Below, in pieces: positions 16,314 to 25,189 of a stretch of 64,000 nt of DNA (the stretch's first letter is position 1; each line of letters opens with the position of its first letter). Origin of the DNA: Pseudoalteromonas citrea (GTDB lineage Bacteria > Pseudomonadota > Gammaproteobacteria > Enterobacterales > Alteromonadaceae); assembly GCF_000238375.3 (NCBI RefSeq), contig NZ_AHBZ03000027.1:434001-498000 (forward strand), written 5' to 3'. Made by a program: the position numbers and the translations under genes. The notes beneath the pieces are model-generated. The model saw only the letters and a program-made list of their open reading frames with translations, was not told the DNA's origin and ran no database searches.

Positions 16314-18959
16314 TTAAAACGTGTATGTTGCTTTTACGTAGTAAAAACCACCATTAATTCCATAAGGTGATGTTTCATAATATTTACCACCCCAGTTGTT
16401 ATTCGGAATACCCGTTGCGCCAACAAAATCAAGCTTCTCAGGTTCTTGATCAAATAGGTTATTTGCACCTACGCTGATACTAATCGAGTCTGTGGCGAAG
16501 TAGGTTACCTCTGCATCAATGGTGACAGATGCATCCGCTGTTTTTGCAGTAGCATCAAAGTCAACGTGTACGCCTTGGTACTCACCAAAGTAATTAGCAC
16601 GTACAAATGATGAAATTGTCTCCCATTGTGAAGACCAAGTAAATGATGAGCGATGTTTAGGTAAGTCTTCTTCTAAGCGCTTAACTTTAAAATCACCGGT
16701 GATGGCAGAAAACTTATCAACCGTTGTTTCATTCCAGTTGTAAGCAAATGCGAAAGTCGAATACCCATCTAGTAAGTCCATAGAGTAGTTAGCAACAACG
16801 TCTACACCTTGCGTAGTGGTATCAAAATCATTTGTAAAGAAGCTGACTTGCGCTAGGCCATCAACGTTAGGAACACCAGCCGCTGTAAGTGCATCTTTAT
16901 CAGCTTGCGACAATGCAATTTTCTCTGACTGACTAATACGGTCCGTTACTTCGATGTTGTAGTAATCAATAGTTAAGAATAAATCACCTGACTGATAAAC
17001 TGCACCCAATGTATAACTTTCAGACTCTTCAGGTTGTAGCTCTGTACCACCAAGTTGTTGTGCAATCGGGTTTGTAGGAGGTAGAAGTGCTGAATCAACT
17101 AGTACACCGCTACTTAAATTTGTTTGCACATTACTGACGTTTGCTTGGCCTACTGTTGGCGCTCTGAAACCAGTGCTGATTGACCCTCGGAACGACAAGT
17201 CATCAGTTGCTTGATACTGAGCAGTTACTTTATAGTTTGTGGTAGAGCCAAATGAGTCATAGTCTTCGTAGCGTAATGCCCAACCCATTAACAGCTCATC
17301 TGTAAATGGCGTTTCAACGTCAATGTAGGCACCATAGTTACGGCGTGTGAATACACCAGCCGCTGATGGTTGAAAGCCTGGGAAGCCATTTGAACCTATA
17401 CCAAAGCCTTGTTGAGTAAGCGGACCTGGAATAAATGATGCTTCATCACCGGCAATTACTTCGAATGACTCTTCATGCCACTCAAAACCCGCGGCAACGT
17501 TAACATCATAGGCTAAATCAAAGTCATAGCCTTTTGATATGTCGGCGTTAAAGTTCTTCTCTAATTGAATGTATTTACCCGGACTAAAATCTTGTGGGCT
17601 ATCAGGGCCAAGCGATGCATTTACGGTATTAGTGATGAAATACCGTGATTCATTACGACCTACCGAACCACTGACATCAAAGTAAGCGCCTTCAAAATAA
17701 CCTTCATCAATCTCACCTTTGGTACCTACGGTGAAAGACGTATCGGTGATGTTGCCACCAAAGAATGGTGTAAAGCCTGCAGGAAGTACCTGGTTAAATG
17801 CAAAACAATTTGCAGCAGTCAGTGAATCAAGTGCAGCTTGATCCGGTAAACCATTCGTGCCGATTTCGACAACAGGGCAGTTTAATTGCTGATCGTAGCC
17901 ATCAAGTGAGCCGACTAATACTGTCGGGTTAGCTGCGTCCCATAGTTTTTGTTGTTCCGCGTCATTCGGATCGCGGCGAGTTGGCGTCCCATTCACATTT
18001 CTAATTACGCCGCCATATACGCCTGGTCGTGTGGTTGGGTTACGATAATAGAACCCCCCTTTAACGTCACGCTCGGAGTAGTTACCAAACATATAAAATT
18101 CGTCGTTATTAGACAGTTCTAAACCAACATTACCAAATAATGAAATATCATCGTTGATTTCTGGTGCACCCCACACTTGCGCTGGGTTCCTAACGCCTTC
18201 TAACCCTGCATCGCTAAATGCTTGTGCGTCAGGTCGTTGCACGCTGCGGCTTGTCGCATCGGCTTCTTTATATTGAAAGCTTAAATTAGCGAAACCGTTA
18301 TCTGAAAATGGTAAGCCTACATTACCTTCGTAGGTTGTTGTGTCGCCATCACCTTCAAAGAACTGACCTTTTTTGACTGAAAAGCTGCCGCCTTCATCGG
18401 CATCTTTTAAAACAAAGTTGATAACACCTGCTATTGCGTCAGAACCATACTGTGCAGCAGCACCATCGCGAAGTACTTCCACTTGCTTCAAAGCAATGCT
18501 TGGAATGGTTGAAATATCGGGGCCTTGTGCACCATCGTTAATACCACCGCCTAAAAACGCGATAACAGACGAACGGTGACGACGCTTACCATTTAATAAA
18601 ATTAATGTGCTATCTGCGGGAAGTCCTCGAAGGTTTGCGGGACGAACAAGTGATGCAGCATCACTAATCGGGTTTTGGTGTACATTAAGAGATGGTACAG
18701 AGCCTTTAAGAAGCTCCAGCATATCATCGCCACCGCCCTTTGATAACTCATCACCGCCGATTATATCTATTGGTACTGGTGAATCACCAACTGACCTAGG
18801 CGCGGCACGAGAACCAACTACCGCGATCTTTTCAATATTCTTTTTTTTTGCTTCATCTTCATCAGCGGCAAACGCCGATGTAGTTAACATCCCCATTGAG
18901 GCTGTTGAAGCAAGCGCGTACGTGATAGCACGACTCACCTTATTTATTTGTAATTTCAT
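16314..18959 (-). CDS. TonB-dependent outer-membrane receptor
   Basis: 881 residues with a signal peptide ending at TTSAFA. A TonB box-like region (IEKIAVVGSR) is followed by a plug domain (LILLNGKRRH, QVEVLRDGAAAQYGSDAIAGVINFVLKD, residues about 45-180) and a beta-barrel ending in the aromatic motif YVKATYTF. It imports a large substrate through the outer membrane using the TonB system. The plug with LNGKRR and GAAAQYGSDAIAGVIN is the kind seen in many Alteromonadales receptors; substrate unknown. The upstream region has a 19-bp dyad but no clear Fur box. Confidence 0.9.
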   Translation of the reverse strand: MKLQINKVSRAITYALASTASMGMLTTSAFAADEDEAKKKNIEKIAVVGSRAAPRSVGDSPVPIDIIGGDELSKGGGDDMLELLKGSVPSLNVHQNPISDAASLVRPANLRGLPADSTLILLNGKRRHRSSVIAFLGGGINDGAQGPDISTIPSIALKQVEVLRDGAAAQYGSDAIAGVINFVLKDADEGGSFSVKKGQFFEGDGDTTTYEGNVGLPFSDNGFANLSFQYKEADATSRSVQRPDAQAFSDAGLEGVRNPAQVWGAPEINDDISLFGNVGLELSNNDEFYMFGNYSERDVKGGFYYRNPTTRPGVYGGVIRNVNGTPTRRDPNDAEQQKLWDAANPTVLVGSLDGYDQQLNCPVVEIGTNGLPDQAALDSLTAANCFAFNQVLPAGFTPFFGGNITDTSFTVGTKGEIDEGYFEGAYFDVSGSVGRNESRYFITNTVNASLGPDSPQDFSPGKYIQLEKNFNADISKGYDFDLAYDVNVAAGFEWHEESFEVIAGDEASFIPGPLTQQGFGIGSNGFPGFQPSAAGVFTRRNYGAYIDVETPFTDELLMGWALRYEDYDSFGSTTNYKVTAQYQATDDLSFRGSISTGFRAPTVGQANVSNVQTNLSSGVLVDSALLPPTNPIAQQLGGTELQPEESESYTLGAVYQSGDLFLTIDYYNIEVTDRISQSEKIALSQADKDALTAAGVPNVDGLAQVSFFTNDFDTTTQGVDVVANYSMDLLDGYSTFAFAYNWNETTVDKFSAITGDFKVKRLEEDLPKHRSSFTWSSQWETISSFVRANYFGEYQGVHVDFDATAKTADASVTIDAEVTYFATDSISISVGANNLFDQEPEKLDFVGATGIPNNNWGGKYYETSPYGINGGFYYVKATYTF

Positions 18960-19053
18960 CCTGTTTCCCCAGTTGATCTATTGTTGTCATAAGTTAAATA
19001 GCGCTCAGTATTATTATTTGCGCTTTTGAATATATACATATCATTAACTTAAG

Positions 19054-19072
19054 ATGCAAACATAATTTGCAT
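19054..19072. promoter_or_regulatory. Dyad upstream of the TonB receptor
   Basis: ATGCAAA-5 bp-TTTGCAT is a perfect inverted repeat 95 bp before the receptor start. It could be an operator; the regulator is not identified, and it is a poor match to the classical Fur box. Confidence 0.4.
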
Positions 19073-19211
19073 TATTCCAAACTTAGCAGCGTTTTTACCA
19101 AAGGCAAACTATTTGATAAGTTTTTGTAATAAATAGGGGTTTTTGGCTGTTTTTTGAGCTTTTGGGCGGGTTTTTAATCGGGAACAGGTGGTACTAAAAT
19201 CGCGATATTTA

Positions 19212-19376
19212 TTATTCAGAGGCTTCAGCTACGGTTTTCAACCATATTTTACGTGCTTGTCGATAGGTATCCCAAACACAGGGGCTGCAACTCCCGCCGC
19301 CGCAACAATCGTCTGACTCAGGTTTTTTTGGCTCAGGTGGAATATGAATGATATTTTCATGATTTGACAGGGGCAT
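19212..19376 (-). CDS. Small oxidoreductase-like domain protein, 54 residues
   Basis: An ATG at 19376 opens a 54-residue frame ending in TAA at 19212. The translation has a proline-rich start (PPEPKKPE) followed by CCGGGSCSPCVWDTYR, the conserved cysteine motif of the oxidoreductase-like family (as I recall, Pfam Oxidored-like), whose bacterial members are about this small. The cysteines suggest metal binding. Molecular role unknown. It lies between the TonB receptor promoter and the LETM1-like gene. Confidence 0.8.
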   Translation of the reverse strand: MPLSNHENIIHIPPEPKKPESDDCCGGGSCSPCVWDTYRQARKIWLKTVAEASE

Positions 19377-19470
19377 ATACTTAACAACAATAAAGACTAA
19401 AATCGCATAGTAACATACTCATTTATTTTGCTACACTGTTCTCAATATACATACTAAGCACTAGGTGACA

Positions 19471-19842
19471 ATGCGCCTGATCAAAGTCGTTCATAAGGCT
19501 CCGTTACGAGTGGCCAAAATCTCTAAGCGAAAACAACAAGTGCGCTTAAGACGCTCTATGCTTGCGTTAAAAGTTGCCTTAGCGCAAGAAAAGCAAGAAA
19601 CAAAAGAGATGTTGAGTATTTATAAACGCTACACAATGGGAGAAGGAGAAAAGGCCGAATTAAAAGTGGCCAATAAGCAGTTGGTTGACATTTGTAAAGG
19701 ACTTGGGCTTGGTGTGTTTGCACTTTTGCCATTCGCACCAATTACAATCCCATTAATCGTAAAACTAGGACAATGGGTTGGCGTTGACGTATTGCCTAGC
19801 TCTTTCTCTATAAATAACAAGTCAAATCACAACCGTAAATAA
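19471..19842 (+). CDS. LETM1-like small protein
   Basis: 123 residues from ATG 19471; GTG 19465 is also possible. The N-terminal part is very basic and helical (KISKRKQQVRLRRS). The C-terminal part, RYTMGEGEKAELKVANKQL then GLGVFALLPFAPITIPLIVKLG, matches the core I remember of LETM1-type domains, including the single membrane-like segment with conserved prolines. In mitochondria LETM1 acts in ion exchange and ribosome binding; bacterial versions are uncharacterised. It lies 59 bp before the M17 peptidase gene on the same strand. Role unknown. Confidence 0.6.
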   Translation: MRLIKVVHKAPLRVAKISKRKQQVRLRRSMLALKVALAQEKQETKEMLSIYKRYTMGEGEKAELKVANKQLVDICKGLGLGVFALLPFAPITIPLIVKLGQWVGVDVLPSSFSINNKSNHNRK

Positions 19843-19901
19843 GTGACCTTGAAGACGTAACTTGGTATTCTAAATCTAGAATTTACTAGATAGAGAGTAT
19901 T

Positions 19902-21266
19902 ATGCGCGGACTACTGATCCACTCTGATCAAGGGACACCACTACATTTCGTTGAGAAAGCTCACTTAGATTCATGGCTAGACGAGCAAGCACCTTACGTT
20001 GCTAATGCCATCAAGGCATGCCGAAGCCAATCATCACCTGTATTTATTGTCGCGGCACAAGATAGCTGTGAATTGCTGCTAGTTTTATGTACAGTTGATA
20101 CATTAGATGACATGTGGTTAGCAGGTGATTTGGCAAAACAATTACCGAAAGGCCAGTATCAGATTCAAGGAAGCCACCAATTTGTTAGCCAGCAAGCATT
20201 GAGCTTTATACTGGGTGCTTATCAATTTTCGGCCTATAAATCATTACCCGCAGTAGAAGCTGTTTTAGCTATCAGCGATGAATCAACGTGCCGTAAAGTA
20301 GTCCAGCAAGCTGAATCAATTTATTTAGTGCGCGATCTGGTTAATACGCCCGCGGCAGATATGATGCCGCAGCATTTAGCTGAAATAATGCGAGAATTAG
20401 CCGAGCGATTTGAAGGTCAGTTTGATGAGCTAGTAGGAGATGAGTTACTAGAACACAACTACCCAACAGTACATATGGTTGGTCGTGCCAGTGATAATAA
20501 ACCGAGACTGCTTAATTTAGTATGGGGTGATGATTCTTTCCCTAAATTAACACTGGTAGGTAAAGGAGTGTGCTTTGATTCAGGCGGGTTAGACCTTAAA
20601 CCTGCAGCTGGTATGCGAAATATGAAAAAAGACATGGGCGGTGCAGCTCATGTTCTTGGTTTAGCGCAAATGATCATGGCTGCAAAACTTCCTGTGAGGT
20701 TGCGGGTAATTGTACCAGCGGTTGAGAATGCCGTGTCACGTAATGCATTTAGACCTGGTGATGTGATCAAAACCCGTAAAGGCCTCACTGTTGAAATTGA
20801 CAATACAGATGCAGAAGGGCGGTTGATTTTGTGTGATGCACTCGCTGAAGCACAAACAGAAAAACCAGATCTGCTGCTTGATTTTGCGACTTTGACTGGC
20901 GCATGTCGAATTGCCTTGGGTACAGAGCTACCTGGATTCTTTAGTACCAATCAAGACGTTGCTAATGGCTTAATTGAGCAAGGGATGTTGAACCAAGACC
21001 CTGTGTGGCAGCTTCCGTTGTTTGACCAATATAAAGGGCTGTTCAAAAGTGATGTTGCGGATATTTCCAACTGCGGTTCGACCCCTTTTGGTGGGGCGAT
21101 CACTGCGGCGTTGTATTTAAAAGAGTTTGTTGAGCCAGCGCAAACCCCTTGGGTTCACTTTGATGTAATGGCGTGGAATATTCGTCCATTACCAGGCAGA
21201 CCCACTGGGGGGGAAGGCTTAGGCCTCAGAGCGACATTCTCATATCTTGAGAAACGATATAGCTAA
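19902..21266 (+). CDS. M17 leucyl aminopeptidase family protein
   Basis: 454 residues. Cytoplasmic metallo-aminopeptidase removing N-terminal residues from peptides. The C-terminal catalytic domain has the M17 signatures: GKGVCFDSGGLDLKP (metal ligand Asp), KKDMGGAAHVLG (catalytic Lys and Asp), and NTDAEGRLILCDAL (Asp, Glu ligands and catalytic Arg). Shorter than E. coli PepA (503) and with a divergent N-terminal domain, so it is a PepA/PepB relative and not given a symbol. Followed by a strong terminator. Confidence 0.92.
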   Translation: MRGLLIHSDQGTPLHFVEKAHLDSWLDEQAPYVANAIKACRSQSSPVFIVAAQDSCELLLVLCTVDTLDDMWLAGDLAKQLPKGQYQIQGSHQFVSQQALSFILGAYQFSAYKSLPAVEAVLAISDESTCRKVVQQAESIYLVRDLVNTPAADMMPQHLAEIMRELAERFEGQFDELVGDELLEHNYPTVHMVGRASDNKPRLLNLVWGDDSFPKLTLVGKGVCFDSGGLDLKPAAGMRNMKKDMGGAAHVLGLAQMIMAAKLPVRLRVIVPAVENAVSRNAFRPGDVIKTRKGLTVEIDNTDAEGRLILCDALAEAQTEKPDLLLDFATLTGACRIALGTELPGFFSTNQDVANGLIEQGMLNQDPVWQLPLFDQYKGLFKSDVADISNCGSTPFGGAITAALYLKEFVEPAQTPWVHFDVMAWNIRPLPGRPTGGEGLGLRATFSYLEKRYS

Positions 21267-21293
21267 ATAGCCATAGTTTTAAATAACCTATAA

Positions 21294-21322
21294 AAACACA
21301 GCTTATTTGGCTGTGTTTTTTT
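21294..21322 (+). terminator. Intrinsic terminator of the M17 peptidase gene
   Basis: AAACACAGC (21294-21302) pairs with GCTGTGTTT (21310-21318), T-run to 21322. Confidence 0.9.
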
Positions 21323-21422
21323 AATGCCCCATGCTAACTTTTTAAAAAGAGTGGGTATTTAACTTGCCAATTTATTATTCATTCTCTATACGTTAAGTTA
21401 AATTTACATCAGGGAATTGGAT

Positions 21423-21860
21423 ATGTCACTGCATCAGTTAATTTACCTTAGCAAAGCCAGCAGACCACTCACAAGTATTGATTTTTTAGAAATCCTAGAA
21501 GTTGCGAAGCGAAATAATGCGTCTTTGGGTGTAACAGGAAGCCTGTTTTATAACGGTGGCTGGTTTTTACAAGTGCTAGAAGGTGACGTAACGGTTATCA
21601 ATAGTTTATACCGTCGTATCGAACAAGATAATAGGCATGAACATACACAGATTATTTACTTAGAGCCTGCAAACTGTCGCGTGTTTTCTCGGTGGACTAT
21701 GAATATGATTAATCTCGAAACTGAGCGGGGTAACAAATATGATATTTTGGCCGATGTTATCAAAGCAGCTACAAAAGGCGGCCTCGTGGAGGGGTTGTCA
21801 CCAGCAGTTAAATTGCTCAAGGTGTTCTCTTCGGATCATTTTTTTCAAAGTGTATGCTAA
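21423..21860 (+). CDS. BLUF-domain blue-light photoreceptor
   Basis: 145 residues from ATG 21423. The BLUF domain binds FAD and responds to blue light. The key residues are all in place: Y8 (LIYLS), N32 (RNNASLGVTG), Q50 (FLQVLEG), and R90-W91-x-M93 near the end of the domain. After about residue 97 only a short helical tail remains, so there is no attached GGDEF, EAL or HTH output; it must signal by protein contact. It stands alone between an aminopeptidase and pepD, both apparently unrelated. Confidence 0.92.
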   Translation: MSLHQLIYLSKASRPLTSIDFLEILEVAKRNNASLGVTGSLFYNGGWFLQVLEGDVTVINSLYRRIEQDNRHEHTQIIYLEPANCRVFSRWTMNMINLETERGNKYDILADVIKAATKGGLVEGLSPAVKLLKVFSSDHFFQSVC

Positions 21861-21893
21861 AGAGTCATTTACTGCTCAATCGTTCTAAAATCA

Positions 21894-21929
21894 CCTTTAT
21901 CATGGTAGGTTAGCACAGCATGATAAAGG
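21894..21929. terminator. Hairpin between convergent BLUF gene and pepD
   Basis: CCTTTATCATG (21894-21904) pairs with CATGATAAAGG (21919-21929), an 11-bp perfect stem with a 14-base loop between the two 3' ends. Confidence 0.65.
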
Positions 21930-21942
21930 CGAAGTCTTGTAA

Positions 21943-23412
21943 CTATTTTGCTGGTATATTTTCTAGTATGGCCTTCATTTGCTGCCAATATAAGCCAACC
22001 GTGTCAATTTTGACCTTTTCATCTGGTGAGTGTGGGAATTTGATGGTTGGGCCAAAAGAGATCATATCCATATTCGGATAAGGCTTTTTAAATAAACCGC
22101 ACTCAAGGCCTGCATGTATGACCATAATATGCGGCTTTTTACCGTATATGCCTTCATATACATCACGGAAAATGTGCAAAATATTAGAGTTTGGCTCAGG
22201 TTTCCATCCTGGATATGTCCCAGAAAACTCAATTTCAGCGTTCGCGAGCTCGGCTAATGAACGTAACTGCCCTTCAACATCAGAACGACCTGAATCAATT
22301 AATGATCGAACTAGACAGAGTACTTCAAAGTGTGTGTCATACGTATTAATGACGCCCATATTTAAAGACGTTTCGACAACGCCCTCAATGTCATCACTCA
22401 TTCTGATAACGCCGTTAGGGCATGCATTTAATAGAGCAAGTACTTGCTGTGCAGACTGCTTTGTCATTGGGTAGTCTGTTAATACAGAAGGGGTGGCTTC
22501 AAATGTGATGGTTGTTTCAATAGAAGCAAGCTCAACAGAGATTAAGTTTAGGTAGTTATTTATATGTGTTACTAATGCCGTCTCGTGCTCTGATGCGATA
22601 GAGATATGTGCGTATGCTTCTCTGGGGATAGCATTACGTAATGAGCCACCTTTAAAATTTATCAGCTGAAAAGGAATATCGGTTAGGTAGTTCTTTAAAA
22701 AGCGTGATAATAGCTTATTAGCATTGGCTCTGCCGGTATGAATATCTACACCAGAATGGCCACCTTTTAAGCCCTTTAATGTTAAGCTAAATACACTTTG
22801 CTCTTGGGGTTCACTAACCCGCTGAATAGGTAATGTCATGGTAGCATCTACACCACCAGCACACCCCATATAGATCTCACCTTCTTGCTCTGAGTCAGTA
22901 TTGAGTAAGATTTCACCTTCCAAGTAGCCAGCTTCTAAACCAAATGCGCCGGTCATTCCGGCTTCTTCATCGATTGTTAACAATACTTCCAGGGGGCCGT
23001 GCTTAATGTCTTTAGCCGCGAGTACCGCAAGACAAGAGGCCATGCCCATGCCATTATCGGCACCGAGCGTTGTCCCTGTTGCAGTTACCCACTCACCGTC
23101 AATATAAGGGCGAATAGGATCTGTAGTAAAGTCGTGTACTGTATCATCATTTTTTTGTGGCACCATATCAATATGTGCTTGCAATACAACCGGTGTAATG
23201 TGCGACATACCATCAGTCGCAGGCTTTTTAATAAATACGTTTCCAGTTTGATCTCGGCGAACAGCCAGACCTTGATCAGTTGCCCAATTTATAATGAACT
23301 GAGCTAATGCTTCTTCATGTTTCGAAGGATGTGGTATTGCACATATTTGGTCGAAAAATTGCCAAATTTCTTTTGGTTCTAGTTGAGCGATATCAGAATG
23401 TTGGGTGAACAA
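21943..23412 (-). CDS. pepD: Aminoacyl-histidine dipeptidase (peptidase D, M20C)
   Basis: 489 residues, normal for PepD. Dinuclear zinc dipeptidase of the cytoplasm that cleaves Xaa-His dipeptides such as carnosine and other unblocked dipeptides. Motifs: AHIDMVPQ (zinc His and catalytic Asp), GADNGMGMA (bridging Asp), TIDEEAGMTGA (catalytic and zinc Glu), GLKGGHSGVDIH, and C-terminal HAGLECGLF. Single gene, with its 3' end against the BLUF gene. Confidence 0.96.
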   Translation of the reverse strand: MFTQHSDIAQLEPKEIWQFFDQICAIPHPSKHEEALAQFIINWATDQGLAVRRDQTGNVFIKKPATDGMSHITPVVLQAHIDMVPQKNDDTVHDFTTDPIRPYIDGEWVTATGTTLGADNGMGMASCLAVLAAKDIKHGPLEVLLTIDEEAGMTGAFGLEAGYLEGEILLNTDSEQEGEIYMGCAGGVDATMTLPIQRVSEPQEQSVFSLTLKGLKGGHSGVDIHTGRANANKLLSRFLKNYLTDIPFQLINFKGGSLRNAIPREAYAHISIASEHETALVTHINNYLNLISVELASIETTITFEATPSVLTDYPMTKQSAQQVLALLNACPNGVIRMSDDIEGVVETSLNMGVINTYDTHFEVLCLVRSLIDSGRSDVEGQLRSLAELANAEIEFSGTYPGWKPEPNSNILHIFRDVYEGIYGKKPHIMVIHAGLECGLFKKPYPNMDMISFGPTIKFPHSPDEKVKIDTVGLYWQQMKAILENIPAK

Positions 23413-23477
23413 AACAGTCCCCTAGATAAATAAAATTATCGCTATTTTACCATCGTAATAGGGGACAAGGAATAATT

Positions 23478-24542
23478 TTATTGGCAGGCTTTTACAGATG
23501 CGGCGATGAGTTCTAAGCCTGTTTTTTCCGTTGCGGGTAATGCGGCGTCGGATAGACCAATAGGCGTAACACGTTCACCCCATTTTATATAACTTGCGGC
23601 CCACGTTAGCCCGGCACCAAATGCGGCGGACATGATATTATCATTGGGTTTTATGAGCCCTTGCTCAACTGCTTCACATAGGGCAATCGCGATAGTTGCT
23701 GCAGAGGTATTACCATATTTATCGATGTTGACCATTACCTTACTGTCATCGATATCTAAGCGTTGTTGAATAGCTTGAATTATACGTAAGTTTGCTTGGT
23801 GTGGAATAAGTACGTCAATGTCCCTGAGGGAGAGCTGAGCATGATTTAGCACGTCATCGCACGCATCGCTCATGCCTTTGACGGCTCGTTTGAATATTTC
23901 TCGCCCTTCAAAGAGTAATTCAGACGGCCCCGGAGGTTCGTACCTGCTCAAATCTGTGCCATAGTTTTCTATGTGTAGAATTTTGCGATCAGCACTGTCA
24001 CAGCCTGTTTTCGTGCTTAATAAACCACAAGGTTCATCACTTGCTTCAAGTACAACGGCACCTGCACCATCACCAAATAATACGGCGCTGTCGCGTTTTG
24101 CCCAGTTTACGTACCAGGTCATCCGTTCGGCTGCAACAACAACGGCACGTTTGATCATACCTGCCTGAATTTGTGCAGTGGCATTTTGTAGTGCGTATAA
24201 AAAACCAGAGCATGCTGCATTGGTATCACAAGCTGCTGCTCCCTCAGCACCTATATTTTTTTGTACTAGTGACGCAGTATTTGCCACCATAGTTGAAGGT
24301 GTACAGGTTGCTAATAAAACTAAGTCAATATCTTTGCCATCAATACCGGCGCACGCTAAAGCATGCTTACTCGCGACAGTTGCTAATTCAGCGGTGCTAA
24401 CATGACTAACACGGCGGGCTTTAATACCTGTGCGTGTGCTTATCCATTCGTCAGTTGTGTCTACGATTTGACTGATATCGTCGTTCGTAATTGTGGCTGG
24501 TGGGATGCATTTCCCCCAGCCAGTAATTTTGGCATAAATCAT
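23478..24542 (-). CDS. Beta-ketoacyl-ACP synthase III (FabH-like)
   Basis: 354 residues from ATG 24542, which has AGAGAG in front; a longer frame to 24584 adds 14 unlikely residues. Catalytic triad present: C111 in NAACSGF, His in IPHQANLRI, Asn in KYGNTSAA. It condenses an acyl-CoA with malonyl-ACP to start a fatty acid or related chain. The tail after YIKWGERV runs about 30 residues beyond usual FabH. It is not in a plsX-fabD-fabG cluster, so it may be a secondary KAS III and not the housekeeping enzyme; no symbol is given. Confidence 0.88.
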   Translation of the reverse strand: MIYAKITGWGKCIPPATITNDDISQIVDTTDEWISTRTGIKARRVSHVSTAELATVASKHALACAGIDGKDIDLVLLATCTPSTMVANTASLVQKNIGAEGAAACDTNAACSGFLYALQNATAQIQAGMIKRAVVVAAERMTWYVNWAKRDSAVLFGDGAGAVVLEASDEPCGLLSTKTGCDSADRKILHIENYGTDLSRYEPPGPSELLFEGREIFKRAVKGMSDACDDVLNHAQLSLRDIDVLIPHQANLRIIQAIQQRLDIDDSKVMVNIDKYGNTSAATIAIALCEAVEQGLIKPNDNIMSAAFGAGLTWAASYIKWGERVTPIGLSDAALPATEKTGLELIAASVKACQ

Positions 24543-24686
24543 AAAACTCTCTATTCTTGTCTGACCAGCTGGCCTAACTGGCATTTATAGCAAAAATTGT
24601 ATTTCAACGCCAGCAGCTATTGTGATGCGGCTAGCTCTCGACTACGCTTTTAATAACGAATGGTCAAATTATTATTGCTATTTATC

Positions 24687-25088
24687 ATGACGATAAAAAT
24701 CTCAGATTCTTTACTCGAACACTTAATTGAACAGGAGAGGGTGTTACTGGAACCCAGTATAAGGCAATCAGCATCTAGTTTAGATAGGCTTCTTAGCCCT
24801 TATTTTCATGAAATATCGGCCAATGGCATGATGTTTAATAAAGCACATGTAATGTCAAGGCTGCCAAATGAAAAAGTACCGCAGTTTTATAATCAATCTT
24901 TCAAAGGTCAGATGCTAAGTGAGGGCCTTGCTCAGTTAACGTATCACGCTGCATATAGGCATAGTGCAAAGGCACAACTTCATTACTCTATTCGTATGTC
25001 TATTTGGAAGCATGGACTCAGTCATTGGGAACTTATTTATCATCAAGGTACGCCATGCCCTGAATTTGAGTTATTGTACGAGGAATAA
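24687..25088 (+). CDS. DUF4440 / NTF2-like protein
   Basis: 133 residues from ATG 24687; ATG 24660 would add a hydrophobic nine-residue leader. The pattern LLEHLIEQERVLLEPSIRQS, LDRLLSPYFHEISANG and a final WELIYHQGTPC fits the SnoaL/NTF2-like fold of DUF4440 proteins, small cytoplasmic pockets of mostly unknown role. It is followed after 101 bp by the RegB-like kinase gene. Confidence 0.7.
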   Translation: MTIKISDSLLEHLIEQERVLLEPSIRQSASSLDRLLSPYFHEISANGMMFNKAHVMSRLPNEKVPQFYNQSFKGQMLSEGLAQLTYHAAYRHSAKAQLHYSIRMSIWKHGLSHWELIYHQGTPCPEFELLYEE

Positions 25089-25189
25089 ACCTTTGATGTA
25101 GTACAGTGAAGGTTCTGCCGGCACTTGTTATTTATAGAAATAGCGTTAGAGTGTGCAGCAATAATTATGTTGGGCTATTTCGAGTTTTT

